A stretch of 64,000 bases of DNA from an uncultured Bacteroidota bacterium. Lineage in GTDB: Bacteria > Bacteroidota > Bacteroidia > UKL13-3. The DNA lies in assembly GCA_903850915.1 (NCBI GenBank), contig CAINMV010000010.1:64980-128979 (forward strand). Direction: 5' to 3'. How positions within the stretch are numbered: position 1 is the stretch's first letter; each line of letters begins with the position of its first letter. Below, piece by piece: positions 1 to 9,211 of the stretch. The translations under genes and the position numbers were made by a program. Below the pieces are notes generated by a model. That model did no database searches. It was not told the origin of the DNA and saw only the letters and a list, made by a program, of their open reading frames with translations.

Positions 1-1
1 A

Positions 2-121
2 TCCTTTCGGGAATTGAATGTGGTGTCGGTTTGTGAATTTAACGTGAAAGCCGAAATGAGAAGAAAAAGAAGGACTACGTTTTTCAATACTTTGGCGCTG
101 AGTGATTTCCTGCTGTCTTAA
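2..121 (+). CDS. C-terminal fragment of an unidentified protein (cut by window edge)
   Basis: An open frame enters from the window edge and ends at a TAA at 119-121. The readable tail is basic and then hydrophobic (MRRKRRTTFFNTLALSDF near the end) and looks like a protein C-terminus, not random translation. It overlaps the 3' end of the convergent glycosyltransferase gene by 38 bases. About 39 residues are visible, too few to recognise a family. It could equally be a chance open frame; the coding-like composition is the only support. Confidence 0.3.
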   Translation, partial: SFRELNVVSVCEFNVKAEMRRKRRTTFFNTLALSDFLLS

Positions 122-827
122 AATATTCCTTCATGTATTTACCTTGGATGCCGGCCTTAAAGAGAGAATAAATACCTGCCAAAAACAGTTCCATTGAACT
201 ACGAAATGTAGCATTGTAAAAGCGACGTGCCGACGTTTTTACATAAACACCTTTAAGTAATTTTGCTTTATAAAAAGGTAAGGCATCCACGCCATAGCGA
301 TAATCTTCAAAAATCATCCCTTCATTAAAGCCTCCTACGTTTTTATGAATTTCTTTACAGGAAAAAATAGAACAACCGTGCATTGCGGGCTTAAAAACTC
401 GCAAAAGAGGAAGATATAAATTAGAATAATTCCAATACATAAACCTATACTTTACATTTTTCTCAGTTGCGTAAATTTTAGTCCCAGCTAGCTTTATATT
501 AAACTTCAGGATTCGATCATTAAAGGCTTCTTTTAGAAAGTTTTCCGGCAGAACCACATCGGCATCTAAGAATAGTAAATGTTCGTATTTGGCTGTTTTA
601 GCGCCAATATTGCGTTGTGCAGAAATGTTCCGAATTTTGTTGCAAACAAATGTAATTGGAAGGTTTTTCTCAGTTTTGTATTTCTGTGCTACACCGGAGG
701 TGTCGTCATCGGATCCTGAATCTGCAATGACAATTTCATAAAGAACACCTTCTTGAATTAAAATACTATCCAAAAGCATAGGAAGGTATTTCTCTTCATT
801 GAGGGTACAAACAACTATTGATAGCAT
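84..827 (-). CDS. Family 2 glycosyltransferase
   Basis: A 247-residue GT-A fold enzyme that transfers a sugar from a nucleotide donor, probably in synthesis of a surface glycan or glycolipid; the acceptor cannot be told. The N-terminus has the family signature (SIVVCTLNEEKYLP, then VIADSGSDDDT), the motif SAQRNIGA, and the metal/nucleotide-binding DAD at about residues 88-90 in LLFLDADVVLP. No clear membrane helix is present apart from a hydrophobic stretch near residue 215. I chose the ATG at 827 over an in-frame TTG three codons upstream. It lies 27 bases downstream of the desaturase gene on the same strand and is probably cotranscribed with it. Confidence 0.9.
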   Translation of the reverse strand: MLSIVVCTLNEEKYLPMLLDSILIQEGVLYEIVIADSGSDDDTSGVAQKYKTEKNLPITFVCNKIRNISAQRNIGAKTAKYEHLLFLDADVVLPENFLKEAFNDRILKFNIKLAGTKIYATEKNVKYRFMYWNYSNLYLPLLRVFKPAMHGCSIFSCKEIHKNVGGFNEGMIFEDYRYGVDALPFYKAKLLKGVYVKTSARRFYNATFRSSMELFLAGIYSLFKAGIQGKYMKEYFKTAGNHSAPKY

Positions 828-854
828 CTTGGACAAATTAGAAGGTGTATTTAT

Positions 855-2009
855 TTATATGCCAAAAGTATGCAACAAATCTTCGCTCTGATCTCCATTT
901 ATTTGACCCTCATGAATTAAGGCCGCTGCTCTATTTTTCAAATGCCTTAGATGCGAAGCGACACCTTCAAAAAAGGTAAATGACTTATACCAATTTAAAT
1001 TATGCTCCTTTAAAGTTGACTGAATAATACGCGTTAACTCAGGATAATGGGCATGTGATACCTCAGGAAATATATGATGTGCGATATGTAAATTAAAACC
1101 GCCAAAGAGGAAATTTGCTACCTTGTTTTCAGGATTGAAGTCGATTGTAGAAATAATTTGGTGCTTTACCCAAGATGATGCAAAAATATTTTCGTTTGGA
1201 GAAGTTTCGTAATATTCAACCTCGCTAACATGATGTGAAATAAAGAAGGTAAACGACAGATAAATTGACAATAAAAAATGCATTAAAAAGAACACCAGTA
1301 GTATTTGAGATAAGGTAAAGTTGGTGTAATACGCTGGAATTAAAATAAATGTAGAAACGTAAGTTACCTTAATTAAAACCAGCTTCACCCATTCAATAAA
1401 CGGAATTTTTATTATTTTAAGATTTCCATGTTCCTTAGTTGAAAAAGAAATAAAATCTTGAACAAAAATATACATCAAAGAGAAGAAACCATATAAAAAA
1501 GTAGCATAAATATGCTGGTATTTATGAAACCAATATACCTTTTGGTGTTTGTTTATAAGCAACAAGGGAGTAAGATCTAAATCAGTGTCGTTTTCATTAA
1601 TATTCGGGAAAATGTGGTGTGAGAAATTGTGGCGAAGTTGCCACAAATAGCCACACATGCCTTGCAAGCCAAAAACTAGCTGAAAAATCACATTGTCCAC
1701 TTTACGGCGGCCTGTAAGGCAATGGTGCGCAGCATCATGTCCAACATTTATACCCAACGTAAGAAAAGAGAAGCCGAGCAATAGATAGGACGTAACCAAT
1801 AAAAATAAGCTGTCAACATGTAAAATAGAAAAGTATGCGAAACCAACTATTATGCACAGTAAAAAACTCTTCACCCACATAAAGCCATTGGCATTTTTCT
1901 TAAAAACTGAAGTAGCAAAATAAACATCGGCACGCTCTCTAATCGTTTTGAAAACCAACTCTGTATCCTTTGCTTCGTACTTTAACTTCTTTTTTTCGTA
2001 GGTAACCAT
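855..2009 (-). CDS. Membrane fatty acid desaturase (acyl-lipid / front-end type)
   Basis: A di-iron integral membrane desaturase of 384 residues that would introduce a cis double bond into acyl chains at the inner membrane. The three histidine boxes are visible: HDAAHH after the second hydrophobic block, HNFSHH about 35 residues later, and HIAHH in FNLHIAHHIFPEVSHAHY near residue 315. Hydrophobic pairs flank the boxes in the usual order. The third box begins with His where front-end desaturases usually have Gln, so regioselectivity is open. An ATG at 2009 is preferred; a 21-codon upstream extension would read through the promoter. The neighbouring glycosyltransferase and thioesterase suggest envelope-lipid modification. 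Confidence 0.9.
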   Translation of the reverse strand: MVTYEKKKLKYEAKDTELVFKTIRERADVYFATSVFKKNANGFMWVKSFLLCIIVGFAYFSILHVDSLFLLVTSYLLLGFSFLTLGINVGHDAAHHCLTGRRKVDNVIFQLVFGLQGMCGYLWQLRHNFSHHIFPNINENDTDLDLTPLLLINKHQKVYWFHKYQHIYATFLYGFFSLMYIFVQDFISFSTKEHGNLKIIKIPFIEWVKLVLIKVTYVSTFILIPAYYTNFTLSQILLVFFLMHFLLSIYLSFTFFISHHVSEVEYYETSPNENIFASSWVKHQIISTIDFNPENKVANFLFGGFNLHIAHHIFPEVSHAHYPELTRIIQSTLKEHNLNWYKSFTFFEGVASHLRHLKNRAAALIHEGQINGDQSEDLLHTFGI

Positions 2010-2045
2010 AATTAATAAATAACACCTATTATTTGAAATAACACA

Positions 2046-2073
2046 CAAAAGTAATAAAAATAAAATTAACAAA
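2046..2073 (-). promoter_or_regulatory. Bacteroidota-type promoter for the desaturase gene
   Basis: On the minus strand TACTTTTG (2046-2053) matches the -7 consensus TAnnTTTG, with TTTG at 2070-2073 as a -33 element and a 16-base spacer. The predicted start leaves a leader of roughly 30 bases before the ATG at 2009. Confidence 0.5.
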
Positions 2074-2125
2074 CTCCTTTTGATGACTTTCGCAAATTCC
2101 GCTAGTCGTAGATTTAATCCTTAGC

Positions 2126-2854
2126 TTAATTCTTTAAAAACCAATTTGCATTCGTTTCTTTTAGCTTAAGAAGCACATCCCGACAAAACTGCCGAAGCAG
2201 AAAAGCATCCTGCATTTGAGAAAAAGCATCTCCATCATTGTATTGCAAGGTACGCTCTGCATCATTTCCCTTTTCCTCACTTTTATAAAAAAGTTTATTT
2301 TCATCAAAAAGGCTAAGCACGGTTTTTTCAACATTTATATCGTCGAAGTCGCCATTATTACTTTTCATTTCTTTTTCTGTGATTTTCAGTATAGTACCAT
2401 AAACGAAATAGCTTTCATGGATAAAGTGATAATTGTTGTTGTACTTATTAAGTAAAATAATGTGAATCACATCAAATTTATCAGTGGCAAACACTTTGCA
2501 TTTAATACTATCTATTGTAAAGTCAAAGACAAAGCGGGTATAGCTTTTAAGATTATTTATATAGGAATCTAGGCTCTCCTTAGTTTTTTTCTCACCTTCA
2601 CTATCATATTTCACGGAGCAGTCGGTCTGACTTAATTTTTGAATCAAGGCCTTTGGCGGCGTTAACGCAATTTTAACATCTAGGTTTTCAACATCACGAT
2701 TTCCTCGTTCGTCAAAGAAGGAAGTAATCCGGACGTCCACCATATCCCTTTCGAAAATACGATGCATGGAATTCTCATTGGGATGTGCACATTGCAAAAA
2801 CATTAGGCAACATAGGACGATCATAATAAAGGCATTTCTTGAAATTATCTTCAT
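2126..2854 (-). CDS. Putative lipoprotein of unknown function
   Basis: I do not recognise a family. The 242-residue product begins with a charged start, a hydrophobic stretch and a Cys in MFLQCAHPNE, a loose lipobox such as Bacteroidota lipoproteins often carry, so it is probably lipid-anchored outside the inner membrane. The rest is soluble and mixed alpha/beta, without repeats. Its ATG overlaps the stop of the upstream thioesterase gene by four bases (ATGA arrangement), so the two are likely translationally coupled. The lipobox is imperfect (Phe-Leu-Gln before Cys), leaving a cleaved secretory signal as the alternative. Confidence 0.7.
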   Translation of the reverse strand: MKIISRNAFIMIVLCCLMFLQCAHPNENSMHRIFERDMVDVRITSFFDERGNRDVENLDVKIALTPPKALIQKLSQTDCSVKYDSEGEKKTKESLDSYINNLKSYTRFVFDFTIDSIKCKVFATDKFDVIHIILLNKYNNNYHFIHESYFVYGTILKITEKEMKSNNGDFDDINVEKTVLSLFDENKLFYKSEEKGNDAERTLQYNDGDAFSQMQDAFLLRQFCRDVLLKLKETNANWFLKN

Positions 2855-3267
2855 ATCATATATTTTGAGGCTATCTCTATTGGGATGCTTGCTGAACGTT
2901 TTGTTTTTAAATCAACCATACTGTATTTAAACCATCCATTACAACACAACTTCTGGCTTCCTTTATTATGAATAGTAAAATGCACCTCAACAATATTTTT
3001 ATCAAAATGCTCTACCCAAGTTGTTACCGATGCAATATCCTTAAGAAGCAATGGACGCTTAAACTGCATAAAACTATCTGTCATCACCCAACCAAATCCA
3101 AGTTTTATAAATTCATCCATGCTAAATCCATAACATCGTTCCATTTGATCGAAACGTGCAAAGAGCACATAATCCATGTATTTGCTGCTATGAACATGAT
3201 TATTCAAATCAATGTCATCTGGCCTCACCATAACCTCCGTTACAAACTTGCTTTTATTAAGCTTCAT
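2851..3267 (-). CDS. Hotdog-fold acyl-CoA thioesterase
   Basis: A 138-residue single-domain thioesterase of the 4-hydroxybenzoyl-CoA/YbgC/FatA-like group, expected to hydrolyse acyl-CoA or acyl-ACP in the cytoplasm. The motif RPDDIDLNNHVHSSKYMDY near residues 16-34 is the characteristic Asp-x-Asp...His-Val start of the long hotdog helix, and the following strands (FKRPLLL, then VEHFDKNIVEVHFTI) fit the family. Length is normal. It is first in a two-gene unit with the overlapping lipoprotein gene. The substrate cannot be read from the sequence. Confidence 0.85.
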   Translation of the reverse strand: MKLNKSKFVTEVMVRPDDIDLNNHVHSSKYMDYVLFARFDQMERCYGFSMDEFIKLGFGWVMTDSFMQFKRPLLLKDIASVTTWVEHFDKNIVEVHFTIHNKGSQKLCCNGWFKYSMVDLKTKRSASIPIEIASKYMI

Positions 3268-3299
3268 AATTACTAATTATGCTTTCTTAAGCGAATGTT

Positions 3300-3307
3300 C
3301 AAAAATA
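3300..3307 (-). promoter_or_regulatory. -7 promoter box for the thioesterase-lipoprotein pair
   Basis: TATTTTTG on the minus strand fits TAnnTTTG and lies about 33 bases upstream of the ATG at 3267. A convincing -33 element is not visible. The box sits in the short palindrome CAAAAATAACATTTTTG (3300-3316). Confidence 0.4.
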
Positions 3308-3500
3308 ACATTTTTGAAGCAATGAATTGTCGGTTCTGGCCTGTTACTTTATTTGAAGCATGTGAAATAAATCTAATCTTGTTATTAATCCAATCACTTA
3401 ACCTTAATGCCAAAGTGCGATTTGTAGGATTAAGTAACTTATAAACAATTATTAACCATAATTTTGAATACAACTTTTATGTCAACTTCGAATTATTGGT

Positions 3501-3508
3501 TACATTTG
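3501..3508 (+). promoter_or_regulatory. -7 promoter box for the 3530 gene
   Basis: TACATTTG fits TAnnTTTG and lies 21 bases upstream of the ATG at 3530, giving a leader of about 15 bases. No clear TTTG lies at the right distance upstream. Confidence 0.4.
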
Positions 3509-3529
3509 TGAAACATAATCCAGATATTC

Positions 3530-3943
3530 ATGAAATTCAAGATTCTGCTTTCTTCGTTAATTTTGATCTATACCTTACAAATTAGCCAAGCGCAAACAAC
3601 ACCTGCGAAAGACGCTACTACAAAACCTGCAGCAACAAAGCAACAGCCTCCTAAAAAGACGACTACAACTGCGCCGGCCGCTAAAAAAACTGCTCCTGCT
3701 CCAGCAAAAAAAACCGCTCCTGCTCCAGCAAAAAAAACGGTCACCCCTCCTCCTGCTGCTAAAAAGACAGATCCAAAAAAACCAGAAGCGAAAAAGCCTG
3801 AAGCGAAAGAGGACAGTAAAAAAGACACAAAACCAGCTACCTCGTCATCTACTTCTGGACCCAACGGAGAAAAAGTCCAAGTGGGACCTAAAGGAGGAAG
3901 ATATTATATCAACAAAAACGGAAATCGAATATATGTAGATTAA
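3530..3943 (+). CDS. Exported Ala/Lys/Pro-rich protein with PBCV-type basic adaptor tail
   Basis: A 137-residue protein in three parts. Residues 1-21 are a signal peptide ending near SQAQ. Residues 22-108 are a low-complexity Ala/Lys/Pro/Thr spacer containing tandem APAPAKKT units. The last 28 residues form a compact basic motif (VGPKGGRYYINKNGNRIYVD) resembling the PBCV-specific basic adaptor domain, a short module known from chlorella viruses and found appended to bacterial proteins. It has its own promoter box and a strong terminator, so it is a monocistronic gene. Role unknown; the basic, glycine/aromatic-rich tail suggests binding of an acidic polymer or cell-wall material, which is inference. 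Confidence 0.8.
   Translation: MKFKILLSSLILIYTLQISQAQTTPAKDATTKPAATKQQPPKKTTTTAPAAKKTAPAPAKKTAPAPAKKTVTPPPAAKKTDPKKPEAKKPEAKEDSKKDTKPATSSSTSGPNGEKVQVGPKGGRYYINKNGNRIYVD
3692..3739 (+). repeat. Two tandem 24-base repeats inside the Ala/Lys/Pro-rich gene
   Basis: Units 3692-3715 and 3716-3739 are almost identical and encode an eight-residue APAPAKKT-type period. Each has a run of eight A residues, so copy-number or frameshift slippage is plausible here. Confidence 0.85.
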
Positions 3944-3977
3944 TCCGCTATATTACCAGAAAAAAGGCCTCCATATT

Positions 3978-4011
3978 AAGCTGCTTTTGTTTTCAAAAGC
4001 AGCTTTTTTTT
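3978..4011 (+). terminator. Strong rho-independent terminator
   Basis: A perfect 12-base stem (AAGCTGCTTTTG at 3978-3989 with its complement at 3994-4005), a TTTT loop and a following T run to 4011. It ends the 3530 transcript before the C25 protease gene. Confidence 0.85.
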
Positions 4012-4076
4012 GCATCTTCCGGAGCAAAAGGTTGACTTTTAATGGTAACATTCGTAAAAAAACCTTCTTCATTTAA

Positions 4077-7000
4077 ATGAAATCTGCACCCTTCATCCTT
4101 TTATTAATCCTTAGCTGCTGCACTAAACTAGTCGGGCAACTTCAATTTGGCAATGAGTGGATTAACTACAGCCAGGAGTATTATAAAATTAAGATTACAC
4201 AAGAAGGAATTTACCGCATAAGTTATTCTACCTTAGTAAATTCTGGGTTACCGGTGGGGGCAACTTTTAATCCCAAAAAACTCCAACTGTTTAATCTCGG
4301 CAAGGAACAGCCCATTTTTATTTCAGGTGAAGAAGATTCGACCTTCGACCAAGGAGATTATATTGAATTTTATGGGAAGAAAAACGACGGGAGTACAGAC
4401 ATCCCCTTATATAGAACGCCAGAAGAACAACCGCACACATTTTTTAGTTTGTACACCGATACCAATGCCTATTTTCTTACATGGAATAGCGCAGTGTATG
4501 GCAAACGATTAGGCTCATTTATCAATACAAACTATGCTAATTTTACACCAGAGCCTTATTTCATGCATACGTCAAATAACATATTCCTTGAAGCGTATTT
4601 TGAAGGACCCATTTATTCCACTTATGGCATCCTATCTGAATACACCGAAGGAGAAGGATGGCTCGGCAACTTCTTTAAAAAAGGACAGACACAAAATCGT
4701 GACATCAGTACGCCATACGCATATACCCCAGGACCATATCCTACGGTGCAATTACTTTGGTTTGGCCAAAGCGACGTGGATATCACGGGGACACAAACAA
4801 AAAACCATCATAGTGTTGTTAGAGTTAGCCCAAATATGACGAGTTATAGGCAGCTTATTGACACCTCATTTAAAGGATATGCCATGAACAGGAAGAATTT
4901 CACCTTGTTGAATTCAGATATTGGCAACGCTACAACACGCTTTCAGTTTTCTATTATCAACGACTTGGGATTAGTTGCTGATAATCAAAATATAGGTGGC
5001 GTTTTTCTAGCCTATGCTCGTCAATTTAACTTAGGAAACACCTCGAAGTTTAGTTTTAATTTAACTGGAGTTGTAAATGGAAACGAAAGCTACATCAACT
5101 TTGCGAATTATGCAAGCGCCAAAGTCAATCCAATTATTTACGATATTACAAATGGGTTGCGTATTGGTGGAAGCCTTTCGGGAAATGATTTAAAAGTGAT
5201 TATACCGAATTCGGGAAGCAAAAAACAAGTTTTTATTTGTGATACAACCGATATCATTTCGATTTTAGGGATAGAAAAAATGCAATTTGTGGATTATAAA
5301 ATTGCGAACAACAATTTCGATTATCTTATTATAACACATGACCAGCTTTTAACTAGCGCTGCAGATTATGCAGTTTACAGAAGCAGCACCGGATTTAAGC
5401 CAATCGTAGTTACAACAAACCAACTTTACAATCAATTTTATTATGGAATCCATCATCCAATGGCATTGCGAAACTTCTGCAGTTATGCCTTGGAAAAATC
5501 CATGACAGCTCCCAAATACTTGCTTTTATTAGGTAAAGGACAGTTGCATTATTTGGTGCGGTCTGACGCATTAGGTTATAGCTATGATTTGGTTCCTACG
5601 ATGGGCAGTCCGGCTAGTGATTACATGATCACCTCTGGATTAAAAGGCACTTATTTAGAACCTGCGATTCCTACCGGCAGGATTCCCGCAATCACCAATG
5701 CCGATGTAACGAACTACCTCAATAAACTTAAGGAATACGACGCCTTGCCTTCGAGCTTATGGCAAAAGAACATTTTGCATTTGGCGGGAGGGAGAAATAC
5801 TGTTGAAAATAATTTATTTGCGAATTATTTAAACAGCTACAAGAAAATTATTGAAGGCCCTAAGGTAGGTGGAAATGTAAAATTATATTCCAAGGACCAA
5901 GCAGTTTCAGTAAGCACAGGACTCAAAACCTATATTCAAAAAGACATTGCGGATGGAATTGGGATGCTCACCTACTTTGGACATGGCGCATCCGATATTC
6001 TTGAAATAGATTTTGGTGGTCCAGAGGAAATAAGCAACAAGGGGAAATACACAATAATGATGTTTAGTGGCTGCCTGCTTGGCAATAGCTTTACAAAAGG
6101 TTCTCTAGGCGAAAAATTCATCCTCTATCCCAATGGTGGCGCTGTAGGTTGGATTTCGAATAGTGGCTATGGCTTTACTGGTGAGCTAGATTTATTTAAC
6201 ACTAAATACTATCAAAACACCTGCATAAAGAACTATAACAAAGGGATTGGCGACATCTTAAAACAGTCGATAGCAGACTATCAAGATGTTGTTCCTGGGA
6301 ACATATACAATAACATAAACTCACGCCAATTTGCTTATGAGGGTGATCCTGCCCTTCGATTCTATTTTAAATCACAACCCGATTTTTTCATTTCCAATTT
6401 ATTTGTCGCCACTTCAAATGTTACCTCGCTCTCCGATTCTTTTAGGGTTGCAGTTGTAATTAGCAATAGTGGAGAAGCCCTAACAGACACAATAAACATA
6501 AGTTTGAAAAGAAAGCTTCCTGACAATTCCATAATAATAATACCTAGCAAACGATTAAGAGCAGCCTTTAATTCAGACACGATTTATTTTAACATCCAAT
6601 CTAAAGATTTAAAAACTGGAGGCATTAATCAATTTGAGGCATTTGTTGATGCTAGCTTTGAAATTACAGAAAGCAATGAAACAAACAACGGTTTTAATCT
6701 GCAATACTTGATGGCATCAGAAGGTGCTCAAATTATTGATCCTGCTAATTATTCTATTGTAGGAAAAAAGCCTATTAAACTTAAGGCACAGTCGAGTTCC
6801 ATCGACGGACTATCACATGCTTTTGTATTTGAAATTGATACTAATTCGAATTTCAATTCGCCATTAAAAGCCAGATCACCTTTAATTTCAAGCAGTTTCA
6901 TCGCTACTTGGGAACCGGCAATCGCATTAATCGATAGTACCGTTTATTACTGGAAGGTAAAACTAGCAAATTCTGGCAACTTAGATGCGTGGCAAAAATC

Positions 7001-9089
7001 ATCTTTTTTGTTCATAGAAAATTCGCGCGGTGGGTGGGCTCAAAAACATTTTCAACAGTTCGATAAAATTCAATGCTCCAGTATTACACTTGATACAACC
7101 CAACGTAGATTTAATTTCTCGCGCAAAACCTCCTCATTTTATAGCCTTACCACGTTTGGCCAAAATGGATCTTCCGTAAGAACACATAATCAAAACTACT
7201 GGCCAACACGCTATGGCACCATTTTAGATGGCATTTCTATCATCTCTTACAATCCCGACAATGAAGTTAGGTATAACTATCCAAGTCAATTTAATTTAGC
7301 TGTGCAGGTGCCCGATCCGTTTGCTTCTGGCAATGCAGGAACAGTAACAATAAAACAAAGTGGGACTTATTTTTTCAATACCAATAACGTTGGAAATGTG
7401 AATTACCAAGCCATTCGCGACTCTTTGCGAAACCATATTAACCGGATTCCATTAGGCAACTACATTTTTTTACATAATGGAAGAAATACAGGTGTTGAAA
7501 ATTGGGATACCGCCTTGGTGAACTGTTTTAAAAGCATTGGTGCAACAAAAATTGCATTTATTAAAGAAGGTTGGCCATACTACTTAATGACACGCAAAAA
7601 CCGTATGCCTGATGATGTAATTTATGAGCAGACAGCAGACACCATAAATGGCATTTCAGGACCTCTATTAGCACAGAAACTTGAGAAATTCACACAGATG
7701 TATCCCTTAACAACGAATGGAACAATTACCAGTGAATGGATTAATGGAGCTTCGAAATGGAATTCAGCGTATATTTGGAACAGCGGGGGTGACACCAAGC
7801 AAGATTCATTTTCTTATGATATCATTGGTCTAGACAAGCAACAAAAAGAAGTTGTACTTTATTCTGGAATAAAATCAGACAGCTTCGACATTCGCAACAT
7901 CTCGGATACCTTTTATTCGGCCATTAAATTTGCAATTCATTACTCCGACGATTCGCTCAGAACAAGCTTGCAGCTAAAACACTGGATGGTAACCTTTGAT
8001 GCACTGCCAGAAGCAAGCGTAAATACAAGCAGCAACTATTATTTTTATAAAGACACCCTTCAAGAAGGAGATAGCGTGCATTTCCAACTTGCATTCCAAA
8101 ACATCTCTGAATACAATATGGATAGCATTGATTTTATCGTTAAGTGCATCGACAATCAAAATCAGGAAGACACGATAGTTCGCCGAAGAATGCCTCCTTT
8201 AGCCGCTGGCGACACATTGATACTCAGCCATAGCTTTAGCACCTTAGGTATGGGGGGGGCAAATAAATTACAATTGATTTTCAACCCAGGCATACTCCCT
8301 GAAAAATCCTACAGTAATAATATTTATCAAAAAAACTTCTTTGTTATCAAAGACAAAATTAATCCTTTGTTGGATGTGACCTTCGATGGCATCCATATCA
8401 TTAATAACGAAATTGTAAGTCCAACTCCTCTAATACTAATTAGCGCCATTGATGAAAACAAGCTACGACTTCTTGATGACACTCAATGTTTTTCCTTGTA
8501 TTTAAGACCACCTGGAGGCAACTTAAACCGAATTGCGTTGAATTCTAGAGAAATAAAATTTAAAGCTGCAGATAGCCTAAGTAATAAGGCGATTATAGAA
8601 TTTAGACCATCTTACCTTGCTGATGGCAATTATGAATTCTCGACCAACGTAACCGATGCATCTGGTAATAAAGCGGGTATAAACGACTATATCATCAATT
8701 TTGAGGTGACGGGCACTGCCTCCATTACAAACTTCTCCCCATACCCCAATCCGGTTAACAACGCATTACGCTTTATGTTTTCACTAACAGGACCAAATAT
8801 ACCTGAAGATATTCAAATACAAATATCAACCATTGATGGTAAGCTGATTAAGACCATCTCAAAAGTAGCCTTAGGTCCGATTCATATTGGCAACAACATT
8901 ACCGCAGTGGTATGGAATGGGACTAATGAAAATGGGGATAAACTTGCTAATGGGGTTTACCTGTATCGGGTTTTTATTTCCGACAAGAGAAACACCTTTC
9001 TACATAAAAAAAGCACTATCGATGCTTATTTTAAGAGCCAAGACAAGGACATAAACAAGAACATGGGTAAGATTTATTTGATACGATAG
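4077..9089 (+). CDS. C25 family cysteine protease, PorU2-like, with FlgD-like/T9SS C-terminus
   Basis: A 1670-residue exported protein. Residues 1-20 form a signal peptide. The N-terminal half begins with the beta-rich prodomain seen in PorU-type proteins (YKIKITQEGIYRISY). A gingipain-type caspase-like domain spans about residues 400-760, with catalytic His636 in YFGHGASD and Cys666 in MMFSGCLLGN. Several Ig/CARDB-like domains follow (about 770-1540). The last 110 residues are a FlgD-like sorting domain (FSPYPNPVNN...NGVYLYRVFI). PorU itself, the T9SS sortase, lacks a sorting tail, so this is better placed with the PorU2-type paralogues: a surface or secreted protease, or an accessory sortase. 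It has no T9SS core genes beside it. Confidence 0.9.
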   Translation: MKSAPFILLLILSCCTKLVGQLQFGNEWINYSQEYYKIKITQEGIYRISYSTLVNSGLPVGATFNPKKLQLFNLGKEQPIFISGEEDSTFDQGDYIEFYGKKNDGSTDIPLYRTPEEQPHTFFSLYTDTNAYFLTWNSAVYGKRLGSFINTNYANFTPEPYFMHTSNNIFLEAYFEGPIYSTYGILSEYTEGEGWLGNFFKKGQTQNRDISTPYAYTPGPYPTVQLLWFGQSDVDITGTQTKNHHSVVRVSPNMTSYRQLIDTSFKGYAMNRKNFTLLNSDIGNATTRFQFSIINDLGLVADNQNIGGVFLAYARQFNLGNTSKFSFNLTGVVNGNESYINFANYASAKVNPIIYDITNGLRIGGSLSGNDLKVIIPNSGSKKQVFICDTTDIISILGIEKMQFVDYKIANNNFDYLIITHDQLLTSAADYAVYRSSTGFKPIVVTTNQLYNQFYYGIHHPMALRNFCSYALEKSMTAPKYLLLLGKGQLHYLVRSDALGYSYDLVPTMGSPASDYMITSGLKGTYLEPAIPTGRIPAITNADVTNYLNKLKEYDALPSSLWQKNILHLAGGRNTVENNLFANYLNSYKKIIEGPKVGGNVKLYSKDQAVSVSTGLKTYIQKDIADGIGMLTYFGHGASDILEIDFGGPEEISNKGKYTIMMFSGCLLGNSFTKGSLGEKFILYPNGGAVGWISNSGYGFTGELDLFNTKYYQNTCIKNYNKGIGDILKQSIADYQDVVPGNIYNNINSRQFAYEGDPALRFYFKSQPDFFISNLFVATSNVTSLSDSFRVAVVISNSGEALTDTINISLKRKLPDNSIIIIPSKRLRAAFNSDTIYFNIQSKDLKTGGINQFEAFVDASFEITESNETNNGFNLQYLMASEGAQIIDPANYSIVGKKPIKLKAQSSSIDGLSHAFVFEIDTNSNFNSPLKARSPLISSSFIATWEPAIALIDSTVYYWKVKLANSGNLDAWQKSSFLFIENSRGGWAQKHFQQFDKIQCSSITLDTTQRRFNFSRKTSSFYSLTTFGQNGSSVRTHNQNYWPTRYGTILDGISIISYNPDNEVRYNYPSQFNLAVQVPDPFASGNAGTVTIKQSGTYFFNTNNVGNVNYQAIRDSLRNHINRIPLGNYIFLHNGRNTGVENWDTALVNCFKSIGATKIAFIKEGWPYYLMTRKNRMPDDVIYEQTADTINGISGPLLAQKLEKFTQMYPLTTNGTITSEWINGASKWNSAYIWNSGGDTKQDSFSYDIIGLDKQQKEVVLYSGIKSDSFDIRNISDTFYSAIKFAIHYSDDSLRTSLQLKHWMVTFDALPEASVNTSSNYYFYKDTLQEGDSVHFQLAFQNISEYNMDSIDFIVKCIDNQNQEDTIVRRRMPPLAAGDTLILSHSFSTLGMGGANKLQLIFNPGILPEKSYSNNIYQKNFFVIKDKINPLLDVTFDGIHIINNEIVSPTPLILISAIDENKLRLLDDTQCFSLYLRPPGGNLNRIALNSREIKFKAADSLSNKAIIEFRPSYLADGNYEFSTNVTDASGNKAGINDYIINFEVTGTASITNFSPYPNPVNNALRFMFSLTGPNIPEDIQIQISTIDGKLIKTISKVALGPIHIGNNITAVVWNGTNENGDKLANGVYLYRVFISDKRNTFLHKKSTIDAYFKSQDKDINKNMGKIYLIR

Positions 9090-9111
9090 CAATAATATGA
9101 CAACAATCACT

Positions 9112-9137
9112 GGGCAATTCTTCTGCGTGAATTGTCC
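9112..9137 (+). terminator. Hairpin after the C25 protease gene
   Basis: GGGCAATTC (9112-9120) pairs with GAATTGTCC (9129-9137) with one G-U pair and an 8-base loop. It lies 23 bases past the stop codon but has no T tract, so termination is only suggested by position. Confidence 0.35.
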
Positions 9138-9155
9138 AAATATTGCTAAAAATAT

Positions 9156-9163
9156 TATCTTCG
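9156..9163 (+). promoter_or_regulatory. -7 promoter box for the korA-like gene
   Basis: TATCTTCG, a form of TAnnTTTG that recurs before several genes in this window, lies about 50 bases upstream of the ATG at 9212. A TTG at 9132-9134 could be the -33 element with a 21-base spacer. Confidence 0.45.
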
Positions 9164-9211
9164 CACGACACTTAATTTATCATTTTCAAATAATTAAAGA
9201 ATTTTGTTTAT

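Noticed and set aside
3273-3473. Minus-strand 66-codon frame upstream of the thioesterase gene
   Set aside because: It has no family or signal features, and the promoter box of the thioesterase gene lies inside it.
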